DNA from: an uncultured bacterium
Lineage (GTDB): Bacteria > Cloacimonadota > Cloacimonadia > Cloacimonadales > Cloacimonadaceae
Length of the DNA: 54,809 bases
Direction: 5' to 3'
NCBI GenBank assembly: GCA_937924555.1
Contig: CALDSN010000052.1
Location: 1 to 54,809, forward strand
The position numbers were made by a program, and so were the translations under genes. Positions 10,819-19,122 of this stretch are shown piece after piece (position 1 is the first letter of the stretch; each line of letters opens with the position of its first letter). Under the pieces are notes generated by a model that did no database searches, was not told where the DNA came from, and was given only the letters and a program-made list of their open reading frames with translations.

Positions 10819-10954
10819 ATCAAACAAGGCTTTGCTGATTTTTGGCATACTTCCTCCGCTATATCTCAATCTGTGATTTGCTGAGGGTTAGCGCTGTTGC
10901 GCACTCGACGTGAATTGGTAAACCTGTATATAAAGGATAGGCGCAGCTATCCTG

Positions 10955-11069
10955 TGGCTCAAAACTGAGCTTCTGCAAGGAGGGAACCAATATGTGCAAT
11001 TCATGGTTCATAATACCACCTCATCAGCGTAACATCCTTGTGGGGGAATTTTGCCCCTCAAGGCATAAG
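10955..11069 (+). other. Hairpin-containing block shared with 19241-19299
   Basis: Four elements occur in the same order here and at 19241-19299: TGGCTCAAAA, ATGTGCA, ATCAGCRTAAC, then a GC-rich hairpin followed directly by CATAAG. Here the hairpin pairs CCTTG.GGGG with CCCC.CAAGG (11036-11063). It could be a structured RNA or a degenerate mobile repeat. No known family was recognised. Elsewhere in 10666-11210 there are further small stems (for example TGTTGAT/ATCAACA near 11110) and no gene. Confidence 0.4.
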
Positions 11070-11210
11070 TATCATTAATGCTATATCTCTCACACTCAAC
11101 TATATAGCTGTTGATTTGTGATCAACATTCAAGCTCATTACAACCAAATAATATAGTCAATTTGGTGTCAAGAGGAAAGTTTATTTTGGGTTTCCCTAGC
11201 TCTTAATGCA

Positions 11211-11274
11211 TGATCATTACCTAGTCATTGCCTGTTTCATACGTAATGATTAAGTAATGATTAGGTAATGATGC
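11211..11274. repeat. Intergenic palindrome, 11-bp-unit family, copy 2
   Basis: The left arm has units ATCATTACCTA and GTCATTGCCTG. The right arm has TAATGATTAAG, TAATGATTAGG and TAATGAT, so the arms hold unequal numbers of units. Most arm differences are G/A or C/T, so the stem tolerates wobble pairs. It lies 42 nt beyond the 3' end of the phnC-like gene. Confidence 0.85.
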
Positions 11275-11315
11275 CTGGGGGAGAGCGGAGAAATGGCTAC
11301 AGCTAAGGATTGGGC

Positions 11316-12074
11316 TTATATTTCCTCTGCTTCCTGCCCGTAAATCTGTTTAAAGCGGGTTTTATCTATCTCTGCGGGTAAGCCTTCAAACACCTTCTGA
11401 CCGTCCTTTAGGGCAAGCACCCTGTTGCCGTAGCGTCTGGCAAGCGAAAGAAAGTGCAAAGAGCAGATGATGCTGATGCCTTCACGGTTGATTTCGCCCA
11501 GATATTGCATGATGGAATCAGCCGTGGCGGGGTCGAGGCTTGCCACAGGCTCATCGGCAAGGATGAGGGAGGGCTTCTGCATCAAGGCACGGGCAATCGC
11601 CACACGCTGTTGTTGCCCGCCTGAGAGATGCTTAACTTGTTTGTGGGCAAAATCCTGCAACCCAACCCGTGAGAGGTTGTGCAGGGCAAACTCGTTATCT
11701 TCCTTGGTGAATCCGGAAACAAAGCTGTGATAACCAAGCCTTCCGGTTAACACATTGGTGAGCACACTGAGGTTTTTAACTAAGTTGAATTGCTGAAAAA
11801 CCATGGCGATATTGCGGCGGTATTGGCGCAGCTTAAGTCCCTGCAAGGCAAGAATATCTTCCCCATTGAAGCTTATCTCTCCGCCGCTTGGTTCAATCAG
11901 CCGGTTGATGCAGCGTAGGAGGGTGGATTTACCGCTGCCGGAAAGCCCCAACAGGATAACAAAATCGCCGGTGTCCACGTGCATGGACAGCTTGTTCACG
12001 GCAAGTATCTTACCATCATAGCTCTTATTAAGCTCGCGGATGTCCAGAAGTCTGTGGTTCGCAGTATTCGTCAT
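11316..12074 (-). CDS. phnC: ABC transporter ATP-binding protein, PhnC-like
   Basis: At 252 residues this is a standard single-domain ABC ATPase. It has Walker A GLSGSGKSTLL near residues 43-53, a Q-loop (VFQQFN), the signature LSGGQQQRVAIARAL, Walker B LILADEP and an H-loop (CSLHFL). The overall pattern fits the PhnC family, which powers uptake of phosphonate or phosphite-like anions on the cytoplasmic face of the inner membrane. Its start overlaps the end of the phnD-like gene by 4 nt (ATGA), so the two are co-translated. No PhnE permease follows: downstream are only a palindrome and the leader of the adhesin gene. The substrate cannot be assigned from sequence alone. Confidence 0.85.
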   Translation of the reverse strand: MTNTANHRLLDIRELNKSYDGKILAVNKLSMHVDTGDFVILLGLSGSGKSTLLRCINRLIEPSGGEISFNGEDILALQGLKLRQYRRNIAMVFQQFNLVKNLSVLTNVLTGRLGYHSFVSGFTKEDNEFALHNLSRVGLQDFAHKQVKHLSGGQQQRVAIARALMQKPSLILADEPVASLDPATADSIMQYLGEINREGISIICSLHFLSLARRYGNRVLALKDGQKVFEGLPAEIDKTRFKQIYGQEAEEI

Positions 12075-12997
12075 TTTAGCAGCGAAGCAGGGTCCATATT
12101 CATGGCTTTAAGGGTGGTGCGCACCACATCATAATCCTTGTCCGTGGCACGTTCCAAGCCGTCAATGTCATAAAGGGATTTCAGGATTGCCTTGCCGTTG
12201 GGGGTGGATGCAAAGTTATAGAGGGCATCGGCAACTTTAGTATCAAGTTCGGGGGGAAGGCTGTTGCGGAAGGTAACCGTGTCGTTGGGTATCCAATCCG
12301 TGAAATCCACGATGCGAATCTTGGAGAACACATCTGGATGAGTTTCTGCAAGCTTTTCACGGGCATCCATCGGCTTACCCGTTGCGTCTGCAGGAGACCA
12401 ATAGGTGCAGGCAACATCCGCTCTGCCACTGTAAACAGCAAGAATTGCTTGGGGGTGTCCCCCGGCGAAGACATGATCTTTGGGGCTAACATTGTGCTGC
12501 TTCAATACGGCAGAGGGGTAGATGTAGCCGGAAGTGGAGGCAGCATCGGTGTAGGCAATAATCTTACCCGTCATATCCTCAATCTTTTGGATCGGGGAAT
12601 CGGCTCGCACGACAAATTGACCGCGGTATTTATTCAGCCCATTGCGCAGGGTCATTAGCTTCACTTGAGCGTCAAACTTCTGTTTGGCAAGCACATAAGC
12701 ATAGGTTGGCAGCCAGGCGATATCCGCCTGATAGCTGCCCAGAGCTTCGATAACTGCCGCATAACTGGTGGGAACCGCCACCTTGAAGTAATAACCAGTT
12801 TCCTTTTGCAGGTATGAAGCGATAGCTTCTCCGCTTTGCACCACTTTGCCCGCTTCCATGGAGGGGACAAAGAACATCTTTATCGGGTTCTGTTTGGAAC
12901 CAAGTTTGCGGTTTGCTTTAGCCAATCTGGCATCTTCACTGCTGCATGCAGATATCAGCAAAAGGGCGGTTATTAAAAGAGTTATCAGTCTTTTCAT
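12071..12997 (-). CDS. phnD: PhnD-like phosphonate/phosphite substrate-binding lipoprotein
   Basis: At 308 residues it starts with a lipoprotein signal (MKRLITLLITALLLISAC; lipobox ISAC, cysteine at about 18). The mature part matches the PhnD / phosphate-phosphite-phosphonate binding family: FFVPSMEAGKVVQSGEAIA, then a two-lobed fold with ADIAWLPTYAYVLA, TDAASTSGYIYPSAVL and GRADVACTYWSPAD. It should bind substrate in the periplasm and deliver it to a membrane permease. A promoter-like pair (13033-13061) lies directly upstream, so it heads a two-gene unit with the ATPase. The cognate permease is missing from the window, so either it is encoded elsewhere or the pair serves a shared permease. 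Confidence 0.88.
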   Translation of the reverse strand: MKRLITLLITALLLISACSSEDARLAKANRKLGSKQNPIKMFFVPSMEAGKVVQSGEAIASYLQKETGYYFKVAVPTSYAAVIEALGSYQADIAWLPTYAYVLAKQKFDAQVKLMTLRNGLNKYRGQFVVRADSPIQKIEDMTGKIIAYTDAASTSGYIYPSAVLKQHNVSPKDHVFAGGHPQAILAVYSGRADVACTYWSPADATGKPMDAREKLAETHPDVFSKIRIVDFTDWIPNDTVTFRNSLPPELDTKVADALYNFASTPNGKAILKSLYDIDGLERATDKDYDVVRTTLKAMNMDPASLLK

Positions 12998-13032
12998 CTC
13001 AGGTAATCTCCTATAGTCAGGCTAGCGGATCA

Positions 13033-13061
13033 CAGTTAATGGGTAGGCTAAACATGGTCAA
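13033..13061 (-). promoter_or_regulatory. Candidate promoter of the phnD-phnC pair
   Basis: On the minus strand TTGACC (13056-13061) is followed 17 nt later by TAACTG (13033-13038), 35 nt before the PhnD start codon. It fits the TTGACA-N17-hexamer-ending-TG pattern seen at other starts in this window. Confidence 0.5.
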
Positions 13062-13077
13062 GTAAAAAAAGCTTAAC

Positions 13078-14349
13078 TTACAGATAATCCCACTCTTCAA
13101 AGAGGGCATCAATAACCAGAATGGGATTGCTCCAGGTGTTTCTGAATGTTTCACGGGTGGCACCATCCAAGGTCTCACCCTCATGGTTGAAAATGCTAGA
13201 TGGCAGGATGATAACTTCATCCTTCTCCGGGTGTAATTGTTGTTTCAGGTCGCTGAAAGTGATCAAGCCACTAACGCTGATATCCTTGCCAAAGAAATGA
13301 TTATGAACTGGCTGCACCCGGATTTGCTTTTCCTCCAAACGGCTGTTTAATTCTGTAGCTATCTGTCGGATCAGCTTGGTTGCGCTTAATGAACTTATCA
13401 TCAGGAAATTAGAGCTTGCCTTTCTAAGCTCTTTCAGTAGGCTACGCTTCTTTTGGCGGAAGTTTAAATAGCTTAACCTCAGCATACCGATGCCATTCTC
13501 CAATTGAGGGTAGTCACCATAATATTCATCTTCGGGAACATCCTGTCCGGCAAGCACAAAAAACTCATCCGCAGGATAGATTACATCTGTGGCGAACTCC
13601 TGCCTCACCTCTTCAATAATAGCCAAGGTTTCCCTTGCCTCCTCGGGAGTGAACACTCTGAGGGGGCTAAGCCTGTCTCTGAAGCGGGTTAAACCCACGG
13701 GAACGATGCCGATGGAGAAAAGCTTGAACTTGGCAAGCATCAGCTCTCTGAGGCTTTTGCGTAACTCTGCACCGTCGTTGTAACCGGGGACACACACAAT
13801 TTGCAGATGGAAACTGATGCGCCGGGCATGTAAGCGTTTGAGGATAGCCATGGCATCAACGGGATTGGCAGAGCGCATCATGCGTTGGCGCAATGCGCTG
13901 TCTGTGGTGTGCAAGGATATATAGAGGGGAGAAATACGCTGGTCTATGATACGTTTGAGGTCAGCTTCATCGAGGTTGGTGAGGGTGATGTAGTTCCCAA
14001 ACACGAAGGAGAAAAGATAGTCATCATCCTTGCCATATAGGCTTTCCCGTAGATTGGGGGGCATCTGGTCAATAAAGCAGAAGATGCAAGAGTTCATACA
14101 ATCACGATGCCTGTAGGACTCGGGTTCTATGCCTAAGGGACGGCTGTTTTCACGCCTAATCAGCACATCTCGACGCATCCCATCTACATCCTTGATCTGT
14201 AACTTTAGCTCATAATCAGAAGCCAGAAACTCTATATCCAGGAAATCCCGCACGGGGTGATCATTGATGGATAGCAGGCATTCACCTGCTTTAATCCCTG
14301 CATCCGCAGCAAGGCTCTTGGGCATCACGCTCTGCACTGAAATCGCCAT
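13078..14349 (-). CDS. PDZ and radical SAM protein of the DUF512 family
   Basis: A 423-residue protein. Residues 1-65 look like a PDZ domain (VMPKSLAADAGIKAGECLLS). A radical SAM cluster CxxxCxxC (C84, C88, C91) follows in HRDCMNSCIFCFIDQMP, then the core barrel (YITLTNLDEADLKRI, LYISLHTTDSALR, IVCVPGYNDG). The C-terminal part fits DUF512 (AGQDVPEDEYYGDYPQLENG). Family members are iron-sulphur oxidoreductases of unknown reaction, known mainly from Firmicutes and cyanobacteria. It is the last gene of the 18729-13078 operon and overlaps the kinase stop by 1 nt. The domain call is firm; the substrate is unknown. Confidence 0.85.
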   Translation of the reverse strand: MAISVQSVMPKSLAADAGIKAGECLLSINDHPVRDFLDIEFLASDYELKLQIKDVDGMRRDVLIRRENSRPLGIEPESYRHRDCMNSCIFCFIDQMPPNLRESLYGKDDDYLFSFVFGNYITLTNLDEADLKRIIDQRISPLYISLHTTDSALRQRMMRSANPVDAMAILKRLHARRISFHLQIVCVPGYNDGAELRKSLRELMLAKFKLFSIGIVPVGLTRFRDRLSPLRVFTPEEARETLAIIEEVRQEFATDVIYPADEFFVLAGQDVPEDEYYGDYPQLENGIGMLRLSYLNFRQKKRSLLKELRKASSNFLMISSLSATKLIRQIATELNSRLEEKQIRVQPVHNHFFGKDISVSGLITFSDLKQQLHPEKDEVIILPSSIFNHEGETLDGATRETFRNTWSNPILVIDALFEEWDYL

Positions 14350-15146
14350 CAGGGTCTGCTCTCCGGTGTCTTATTCACGGGGATTTCCACAAAGAAGCGA
14401 GAACCCTCGTTGGGTGTGCTCTGCGCACTGATGTTTCCCCCAAGGAGCAGCACAATCTGCCGGGAAAGCCCCAAGCCAATACCCAAGCCTCCATAGGGGC
14501 GAGTTATGCTGTTATCCGCCTGCTCAAAGATGTCGAAGATGTGTTGCAGCTTTTCCTCTTCTATGCCAATTCCGCTATCCGCAACTTCCATGCACAGGAT
14601 GAGGTCGCTGTTCACTGCGGGTTTGGTATAAATGCGCAGGGCTACAAAGCCAACGGAAGTATATTTGATGGCATTGGAGATGATGAAGCTTAATACCCGT
14701 TCCACCTTCTCGCAATCAAGCTCAATCATGGGGATATCCGGGCTGCACTCCATTATGGCATTCAGGTTCTTTGCCTGGATGAGGGGCTGGAAATGGTGCC
14801 ATAATTTATGTGCCATATCCGGGACTTTGCAGGGGCGTGGGTTCAAGGTGGTTTTGCCTAACTGCAGATTGCTGAGGTCAAGGAGATTGCTTATAATCAC
14901 CAAAAGCTTTTTCCCGCTATCGATGATAACATTCACATAGTCTGCCTGCTTGTCGTTCAGCTTGGTATTTTGCAGCATTTGGGCAAAGCCCAGGATGGCG
15001 TTCATGGGGGTGCGAATCTCGTGGCTAATATTGGCTATGAATGCGCTTTTCGCCTGTGCTACATCATCGTGTCCTTTAACCCGGTTCTTGCTAGAAGCCG
15101 TTTTGTCACGATTATGCGAGTAGCGGTGCGAAGAGGTTTTCTTCAT
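14349..15146 (-). CDS. Short cytoplasmic histidine kinase without a sensor domain
   Basis: At 265 residues it has a basic N-terminal tail, then a HisKA dimerisation helix with phospho-acceptor H42 in ANISHEIRTPMNAILGFAQM. A HATPase_c domain follows, with N box (ISNAIKY), G1 box (DSGIGIEE), F box (FDIFEQAD) and G2 box (GGLGIGLGLS). No transmembrane segment, PAS, GAF or receiver domain is visible, so the input must come through a partner or the basic tail. It overlaps the amidase stop by 4 nt (ATGA) and the DUF512 start by 1 nt. Its place among wall and radical SAM genes may reflect shared transcription rather than shared function. No response regulator gene lies beside it. Confidence 0.9.
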   Translation of the reverse strand: MKKTSSHRYSHNRDKTASSKNRVKGHDDVAQAKSAFIANISHEIRTPMNAILGFAQMLQNTKLNDKQADYVNVIIDSGKKLLVIISNLLDLSNLQLGKTTLNPRPCKVPDMAHKLWHHFQPLIQAKNLNAIMECSPDIPMIELDCEKVERVLSFIISNAIKYTSVGFVALRIYTKPAVNSDLILCMEVADSGIGIEEEKLQHIFDIFEQADNSITRPYGGLGIGLGLSRQIVLLLGGNISAQSTPNEGSRFFVEIPVNKTPESRP

Positions 15147-16264
15147 GTGTTGCGTATCCTGTCATAGCGGAACTTAAAGCGCTTGATACCTTCAAAGATG
15201 GTTCGGGCAAGCCTATCCTGATATTCCCCGTTTGCCAGCAGCTGCTCCTCTTCGGGATTGGAGATAAAGCCCATTTCGATAAGGATGGAAGGCATGAATG
15301 CTCCACGCAGTACATAGAAATTCGCTTGCTTCACTCCTCTATCCGGGGAGCGTGTACCTGCCACAAGGTTTTGTTGCACATTGGTAGCCATCAGGTTACT
15401 GCTTTCCAGGTGTTCGGTCTGGCTCAGGTCGCTCAAGATGAAAGCGAGATCATCATATTTACTCTTCGCTGCGCTACCACCTTCATAAAGCTCCACAACT
15501 CCGTTCTCAATGGCTTCCACAGCACGGGCATCGGAGTTTTTGGCAGTGGAGAGATAGTATGTCTCCAAGCCTTTGGATTGGGATGCGGTGGAGCTATTGG
15601 TGTGCAGGCTTACAAATAAATCTGCCTTGCGTTCGTTGGCATACTTGGTTCTATCCTGCAGGGACACAAAGCGGTCATCGCTTCTGGTAAGCAGCACATT
15701 CATCCCCAGTTCTCTTTCCAAAAGTGCTTTTAGCTTCTTGGCAACGGCGAGGTTCACATCCTTTTCGTTGGTCTTGTTCTTTCTCCCCACAGCTCCGGGA
15801 TCTTTGCCCCCGTGTCCCGGATCCAGCACAATGGTAATCACGCTATGGTCTGTGGGTTTATCCACAGTAATGCTTTTTCCTTTAACCTCTATCTTCTTGC
15901 CGAAGTGCACCTTCAGGCGTTCGGATACAAACACCGAAGGCAAATACATCTTGCCGGCTTTCTTCACCAGTGGATAGTGCATATTGTATGACTCATTCTT
16001 GAAGCTATAATAAGGAGAGGCATCCAGGAAGATAAACTGCTCGTCGTAGATATGCAGAAACACCCTGCCTTCGTTCCAATCCAGCTTATTTATTGCCTTC
16101 ATCACCTTGCCGAAACTTTCCAGATCCACATAACGCACATTATTGATGCTTGTTTCGCTTAGGGTCTGTGCTTTAGTGTCGCCACGCACCATAATGCTGA
16201 AATCTGCATGCAGACATCCTGCCAGCAGGATAGCCAACAGAGTTAATATCCATGTTCTGTTCAT
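15143..16264 (-). CDS. amiC: N-acetylmuramoyl-L-alanine amidase (Amidase_3)
   Basis: A 373-residue exported enzyme. The N-terminus has a signal peptide with a possible lipobox (LLAGC, cysteine 17) or a type I cleavage site after LHA. Residues about 37-135 resemble a copper-amine-oxidase-like N domain. The catalytic Amidase_3 domain begins at ITIVLDPGHGGKDPG, and the zinc and catalytic residues are visible: H151, E167, H221 (FVSLHTNSS) and a C-terminal Glu in LIEMGFISNPEEEQLL. The family cleaves the amide bond between MurNAc and the stem peptide during cell separation and wall turnover. It overlaps the PflA-like gene upstream by 4 nt and the kinase downstream by 4 nt. The exact amiA/B/C orthology is not certain. 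Confidence 0.9.
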   Translation of the reverse strand: MNRTWILTLLAILLAGCLHADFSIMVRGDTKAQTLSETSINNVRYVDLESFGKVMKAINKLDWNEGRVFLHIYDEQFIFLDASPYYSFKNESYNMHYPLVKKAGKMYLPSVFVSERLKVHFGKKIEVKGKSITVDKPTDHSVITIVLDPGHGGKDPGAVGRKNKTNEKDVNLAVAKKLKALLERELGMNVLLTRSDDRFVSLQDRTKYANERKADLFVSLHTNSSTASQSKGLETYYLSTAKNSDARAVEAIENGVVELYEGGSAAKSKYDDLAFILSDLSQTEHLESSNLMATNVQQNLVAGTRSPDRGVKQANFYVLRGAFMPSILIEMGFISNPEEEQLLANGEYQDRLARTIFEGIKRFKFRYDRIRNT

Positions 16265-17211
16265 AATATTTTGCTCCCGGAGGGGTTAAGCATTTCTATT
16301 GCAGCGCCGGTTTCTGCTTGTACATTCTCTCTGAAATCCGGCGTCCAAGCATCGGAGCAAGAAAGCTCCTGAGTAAAGATATTGGTGAAACCCAAGGAAA
16401 GAGCTGTTTCCAATGCCGAGTTGTATTCCTGTTCCGTAATGCCGCGGTTCAGTTCCGGATATTCTTCTGCAACCCCGGCTGGATAATACTGTCCCATCAG
16501 GCTGATATAGGTTTCGGAACCAAGCATATCGGCTATCTTATGTAAACTTGCCTTTGTGCCACTTAGGGAATTGGGAAGCACCAGCAAACGGATGATCAAA
16601 CCACTTTGAGCAATCCCATCGGCATCCACTTGCAAATGCCCCACTTGGGCAAACATCTCTTTAATCGCTGCTAAGGCTATTGTGGAATAATCTGAAGCAT
16701 GAGAGTACTTTTTGGCGTAAACTCCATGCGCATATTTGTAATCTGCCAAATAGATGTTAACCAAGCCACTAAGCCCCTGCAATGTCTGCACACTTTCGTA
16801 AGCGGAACTGTTCCACACAATCGGAATAACTAATCCTCGCTGTTTTGCTTTGGGGATAAGCTCTTTCAGCTGAGGACTATAGTGGGTTGGGGTTACAAAG
16901 TTTATATTATGCGCACCCTGGGCTTGCAGTTCCAGCATAAGCCCTATCAGTTCCTCACTGCTTATCACCTTACCCCAGCCTTTGGTGCTGATGTTGTAAT
17001 TCTGACAATATACACAGCGCAGATTGCACCAGGATAAAAATATGGTTCCGCTACCATGCTTACCGCTAAGAGGCGGTTCTTCTCCATGATGCAAGGCAGC
17101 AAGATTAAGCATAAGCTCACTTCCGGCACCACAGAATCCGGTTTCCAGATAGCGATTCACCCCACAGTTACGGGGGCAGATGTTGCAGCTTATTGGGAGA
17201 GGGTTTTTCAT
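16261..17211 (-). CDS. PflA-like radical SAM protein (COG1313 type)
   Basis: At 316 residues it carries an N-terminal cysteine set (C9, C12, C16, C27 in CNICPRNCGVNR and GFCGAG) and then the radical SAM motif C62-x3-C66-x2-C69 in FLSWCNLRCVYCQNYNIS. The barrel continues with INFVTPTHYSPQL, IPIVWNSSAYE and VNIYLADYKYA. The family is annotated as pyruvate-formate-lyase-activating-enzyme-like, but its real substrate is generally unknown, and no glycyl radical enzyme is encoded nearby. It overlaps the cytidine deaminase stop by 1 nt and the amidase start by 4 nt. Confidence 0.88.
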   Translation of the reverse strand: MKNPLPISCNICPRNCGVNRYLETGFCGAGSELMLNLAALHHGEEPPLSGKHGSGTIFLSWCNLRCVYCQNYNISTKGWGKVISSEELIGLMLELQAQGAHNINFVTPTHYSPQLKELIPKAKQRGLVIPIVWNSSAYESVQTLQGLSGLVNIYLADYKYAHGVYAKKYSHASDYSTIALAAIKEMFAQVGHLQVDADGIAQSGLIIRLLVLPNSLSGTKASLHKIADMLGSETYISLMGQYYPAGVAEEYPELNRGITEQEYNSALETALSLGFTNIFTQELSCSDAWTPDFRENVQAETGAAIEMLNPSGSKIL

Positions 17212-17615
17212 CAGAGCTTTTTGGCTAAACTGAAAGCTCCCGGCAGCAGTGATGCAATGTCTGTTTTTACGCAGCCATGCTTGTTTCCATATATCACCGG
17301 AATCTCCGGACTGAATTCATATATCACCTGCCTACACGCTCCACAAGGCGGGAACACCTCTTCCGAATCCACATACACTGCGATGCAGCGATAGCTTCTT
17401 TTGCCATCGCTAATTGCCTTAAAGATTGCAGTGCGTTCGGCACAGAGGGTTAATGAATATGATGCGTTTTCCACATTGCATCCTGTTACCACGCTGCCAT
17501 CTTCACACAGCAGGGCAGCCCCCACCCGAAAGCCGGAATATGGGGCATAAGCCTTCTCGGTGGCTGCTTTGGCAGCATCCAGCAGTTCTTGTTCTTGCGC
17601 GCTTAAATCTATCAT
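17211..17615 (-). CDS. cdd: Cytidine deaminase
   Basis: Hydrolytic deamination of cytidine and deoxycytidine to uridine forms, for pyrimidine salvage in the cytoplasm. The 134-residue protein has the canonical CAERTA motif (C58, E60) and PPCGACRQ (C91, C94), which bind zinc and hold the catalytic Glu, plus the substrate loop GCNVENASY. An upstream in-frame start would add ten residues (start 17645), but the ATG at 17615 has a strong GAGGAGG site at 17624-17630 with 8-nt spacing, so this start is preferred. That ribosome site overlaps the stop of the OadB-like gene, suggesting translational coupling. Confidence 0.95.
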   Translation of the reverse strand: MIDLSAQEQELLDAAKAATEKAYAPYSGFRVGAALLCEDGSVVTGCNVENASYSLTLCAERTAIFKAISDGKRSYRCIAVYVDSEEVFPPCGACRQVIYEFSPEIPVIYGNKHGCVKTDIASLLPGAFSLAKKL

Positions 17616-17628
17616 ATTTGTATCCTCC

Positions 17629-18729
17629 TCATCCGAGCAGGGCAAGGATTAATCCTCCCGCAATCACGGAGCCTATCTGACCGCCTACGTTTACGCTAAC
17701 CGCAGGCATCAGCAGGAAGTTGAAGGGGTCTTCTTTTTGTCCCATCTGGTGTATCACCCTGGCACTCATAGGAAATGCGGAAATGCCGCAGGCACCAATC
17801 ATGGGATTTATCTTTTCTTTTCTAAAAACATTCAGCAGCTTGGCAAACAGCACTCCCCCGGCGGTGTCGAACACAAAGGCTACCAAGCCCAAAGCGAGAA
17901 TCAACAAGGTTTGTGGCACCAGGAAATATTCTCCCTGCATTTTGCTGGCAATGGTGATGCCAAGCAGGATGGTAACCAGATTGCCAAGCTCGTTTTGAGC
18001 AGATTTACTTAGGCTTTCCACAACTCCGGCTTCCCGCAGCAGATTGCCAAACATCAAAAAGCCTATCAGCGCAAGCGATGCCGGCACAAAGATACCCGCA
18101 ATGATGGTGATGGCAATGGGGAAAATGATTTTTACAATCTTGGGCACATCCCCCGCATGATAGTCCATGTGGATTTGCCGTTCCTTTTTGCTGGTAAGCA
18201 GCCGGATCACAGGAGGCTGGATGATGGGCACCAATGCCATATAAGAATAAGCGGCAACGGAAATGGGACCAAGCAAGCTTGGCGCAAAACGATTGGCTAC
18301 ATATATGGAGGTGGGTCCATCCGCAGCCCCGATAACCCCAATACTGGCTGCTTCCTTAATAGGAAATCCCATAGCAGCAGCCATCACGATGGTTACAAAG
18401 ATACCAAACTGTGCGGCAGCACCAAAGAGCAGCATAAAAGGATTCTTTAAGAGTGGAGCAAAATCTATCATCGCTCCAATGGCGATAAAGATTAACAGGG
18501 GGAACAGCTCGGTATCTATCCCGGCTTTGAATAAGATGGTAAGGGGACCATGATCTCCAATGGCAGCAGAAAGCGGGATGTTGGCAAGGATGGTGCCAAA
18601 GCCTATGGGCAATAACAAGGTGGGCTCATACTGACGGCGAATCGCCAACCAGATAAGCACCAAGCCAATGATGATCATGATTACTTGCCGGAATTCGAAA
18701 CTCAACAAGCCGGTAAACAGTGTTTCCAT
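17629..18729 (-). CDS. oadB: Na+-translocating decarboxylase beta subunit (OadB/GcdB family)
   Basis: An integral membrane protein of 366 residues with many hydrophobic segments. It has the family hallmarks AADGPTSIYVANRFAP and, near the end, VSVNVGGQIGSVIAGG. Family members couple decarboxylation of an oxaloacetate, glutaconyl-CoA, methylmalonyl-CoA or malonate biotin intermediate to sodium export. The alpha, gamma and biotin-carrier subunits are not in this window, so the substrate cannot be named. The ATG at 18729 is chosen over an upstream in-frame start at 18849 because it has an AGGGAG site and a promoter-like pair ending 32 nt upstream. It is the first gene of the minus-strand operon. 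Confidence 0.9.
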   Translation of the reverse strand: METLFTGLLSFEFRQVIMIIIGLVLIWLAIRRQYEPTLLLPIGFGTILANIPLSAAIGDHGPLTILFKAGIDTELFPLLIFIAIGAMIDFAPLLKNPFMLLFGAAAQFGIFVTIVMAAAMGFPIKEAASIGVIGAADGPTSIYVANRFAPSLLGPISVAAYSYMALVPIIQPPVIRLLTSKKERQIHMDYHAGDVPKIVKIIFPIAITIIAGIFVPASLALIGFLMFGNLLREAGVVESLSKSAQNELGNLVTILLGITIASKMQGEYFLVPQTLLILALGLVAFVFDTAGGVLFAKLLNVFRKEKINPMIGACGISAFPMSARVIHQMGQKEDPFNFLLMPAVSVNVGGQIGSVIAGGLILALLG

Positions 18730-18760
18730 GCGGAATTCTCCCTTTGCATCTATGCTTTGC

Positions 18761-18789
18761 CATATATTTACATTGCCAAAGCTTGTCAA
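18761..18789 (-). promoter_or_regulatory. Candidate promoter of the oadB-cdd-amidase operon
   Basis: On the minus strand TTGACA (18784-18789) is followed after 17 nt by TATATG (18761-18766), 32 nt before the start codon at 18729. This is the best-matched promoter in the window and the model for the TTGACA-N17-TANNTG pattern. Confidence 0.65.
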
Positions 18790-18862
18790 GGTTTGTGTTC
18801 TATAGGTGGATTGTATTGTGGTGCCGGTTTGAACATTCAAGCTAGGCATTGTCCTAAGCTCC

Positions 18863-18945
18863 CCTGTTCCAATTACGGATGTAATGCGCGTGAATTACGG
18901 ATGCCACGCGTATTTCACGCGTAATGCACCCGTAATTGAAACAGG
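18863..18945. repeat. Variant intergenic palindrome with 11-bp periodicity
   Basis: Two 33-nt arms (18863-18895 and 18913-18945) pair at 27 of 33 positions. The unit AATTACGGATG occurs at 18871-18881 and again at 18893-18903, exactly 22 bp (two 11-bp periods) apart, with TAATGCGCGTG between them. The right half continues with CACGCGTAATG-like units. The architecture and the ATTAC core match the other palindromes, but the unit is different and GC-richer. It lies in the divergent gap between oadB and the secreted-protein genes. Confidence 0.75.
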
Positions 18946-18990
18946 CAAGGGGCAGGAAATATTACACAGAGAATAGCGATGAGCCGGAAC

Positions 18991-19122
18991 ACCGAATTCA
19001 TTCGGTATCGATCTACTACAAAGCTATACGATGTGCGTAATTACCAAAGATGTGCCGGATAAATCCGGCACCGCCAACCGGTTAAAACCGGTGTGCCGGC
19101 AGCTTGAGCGAGCATTGCTCGC
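18991..19122. other. Cluster of four short hairpins
   Basis: Four separate perfect hairpins occur within 132 bp: ACCGAAT-TC-ATTCGGT (18991-19006), GTGCCGGAT-AA-ATCCGGCAC (19052-19071), ACCGGTT-AA-AACCGGT (19077-19092) and GCGAGC-ATT-GCTCGC (19108-19122). Stems are 6-9 bp with loops of only 2-3 nt, which suits DNA-level recognition better than stable RNA loops. No gene is seen in 18946-19632. Confidence 0.6.
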
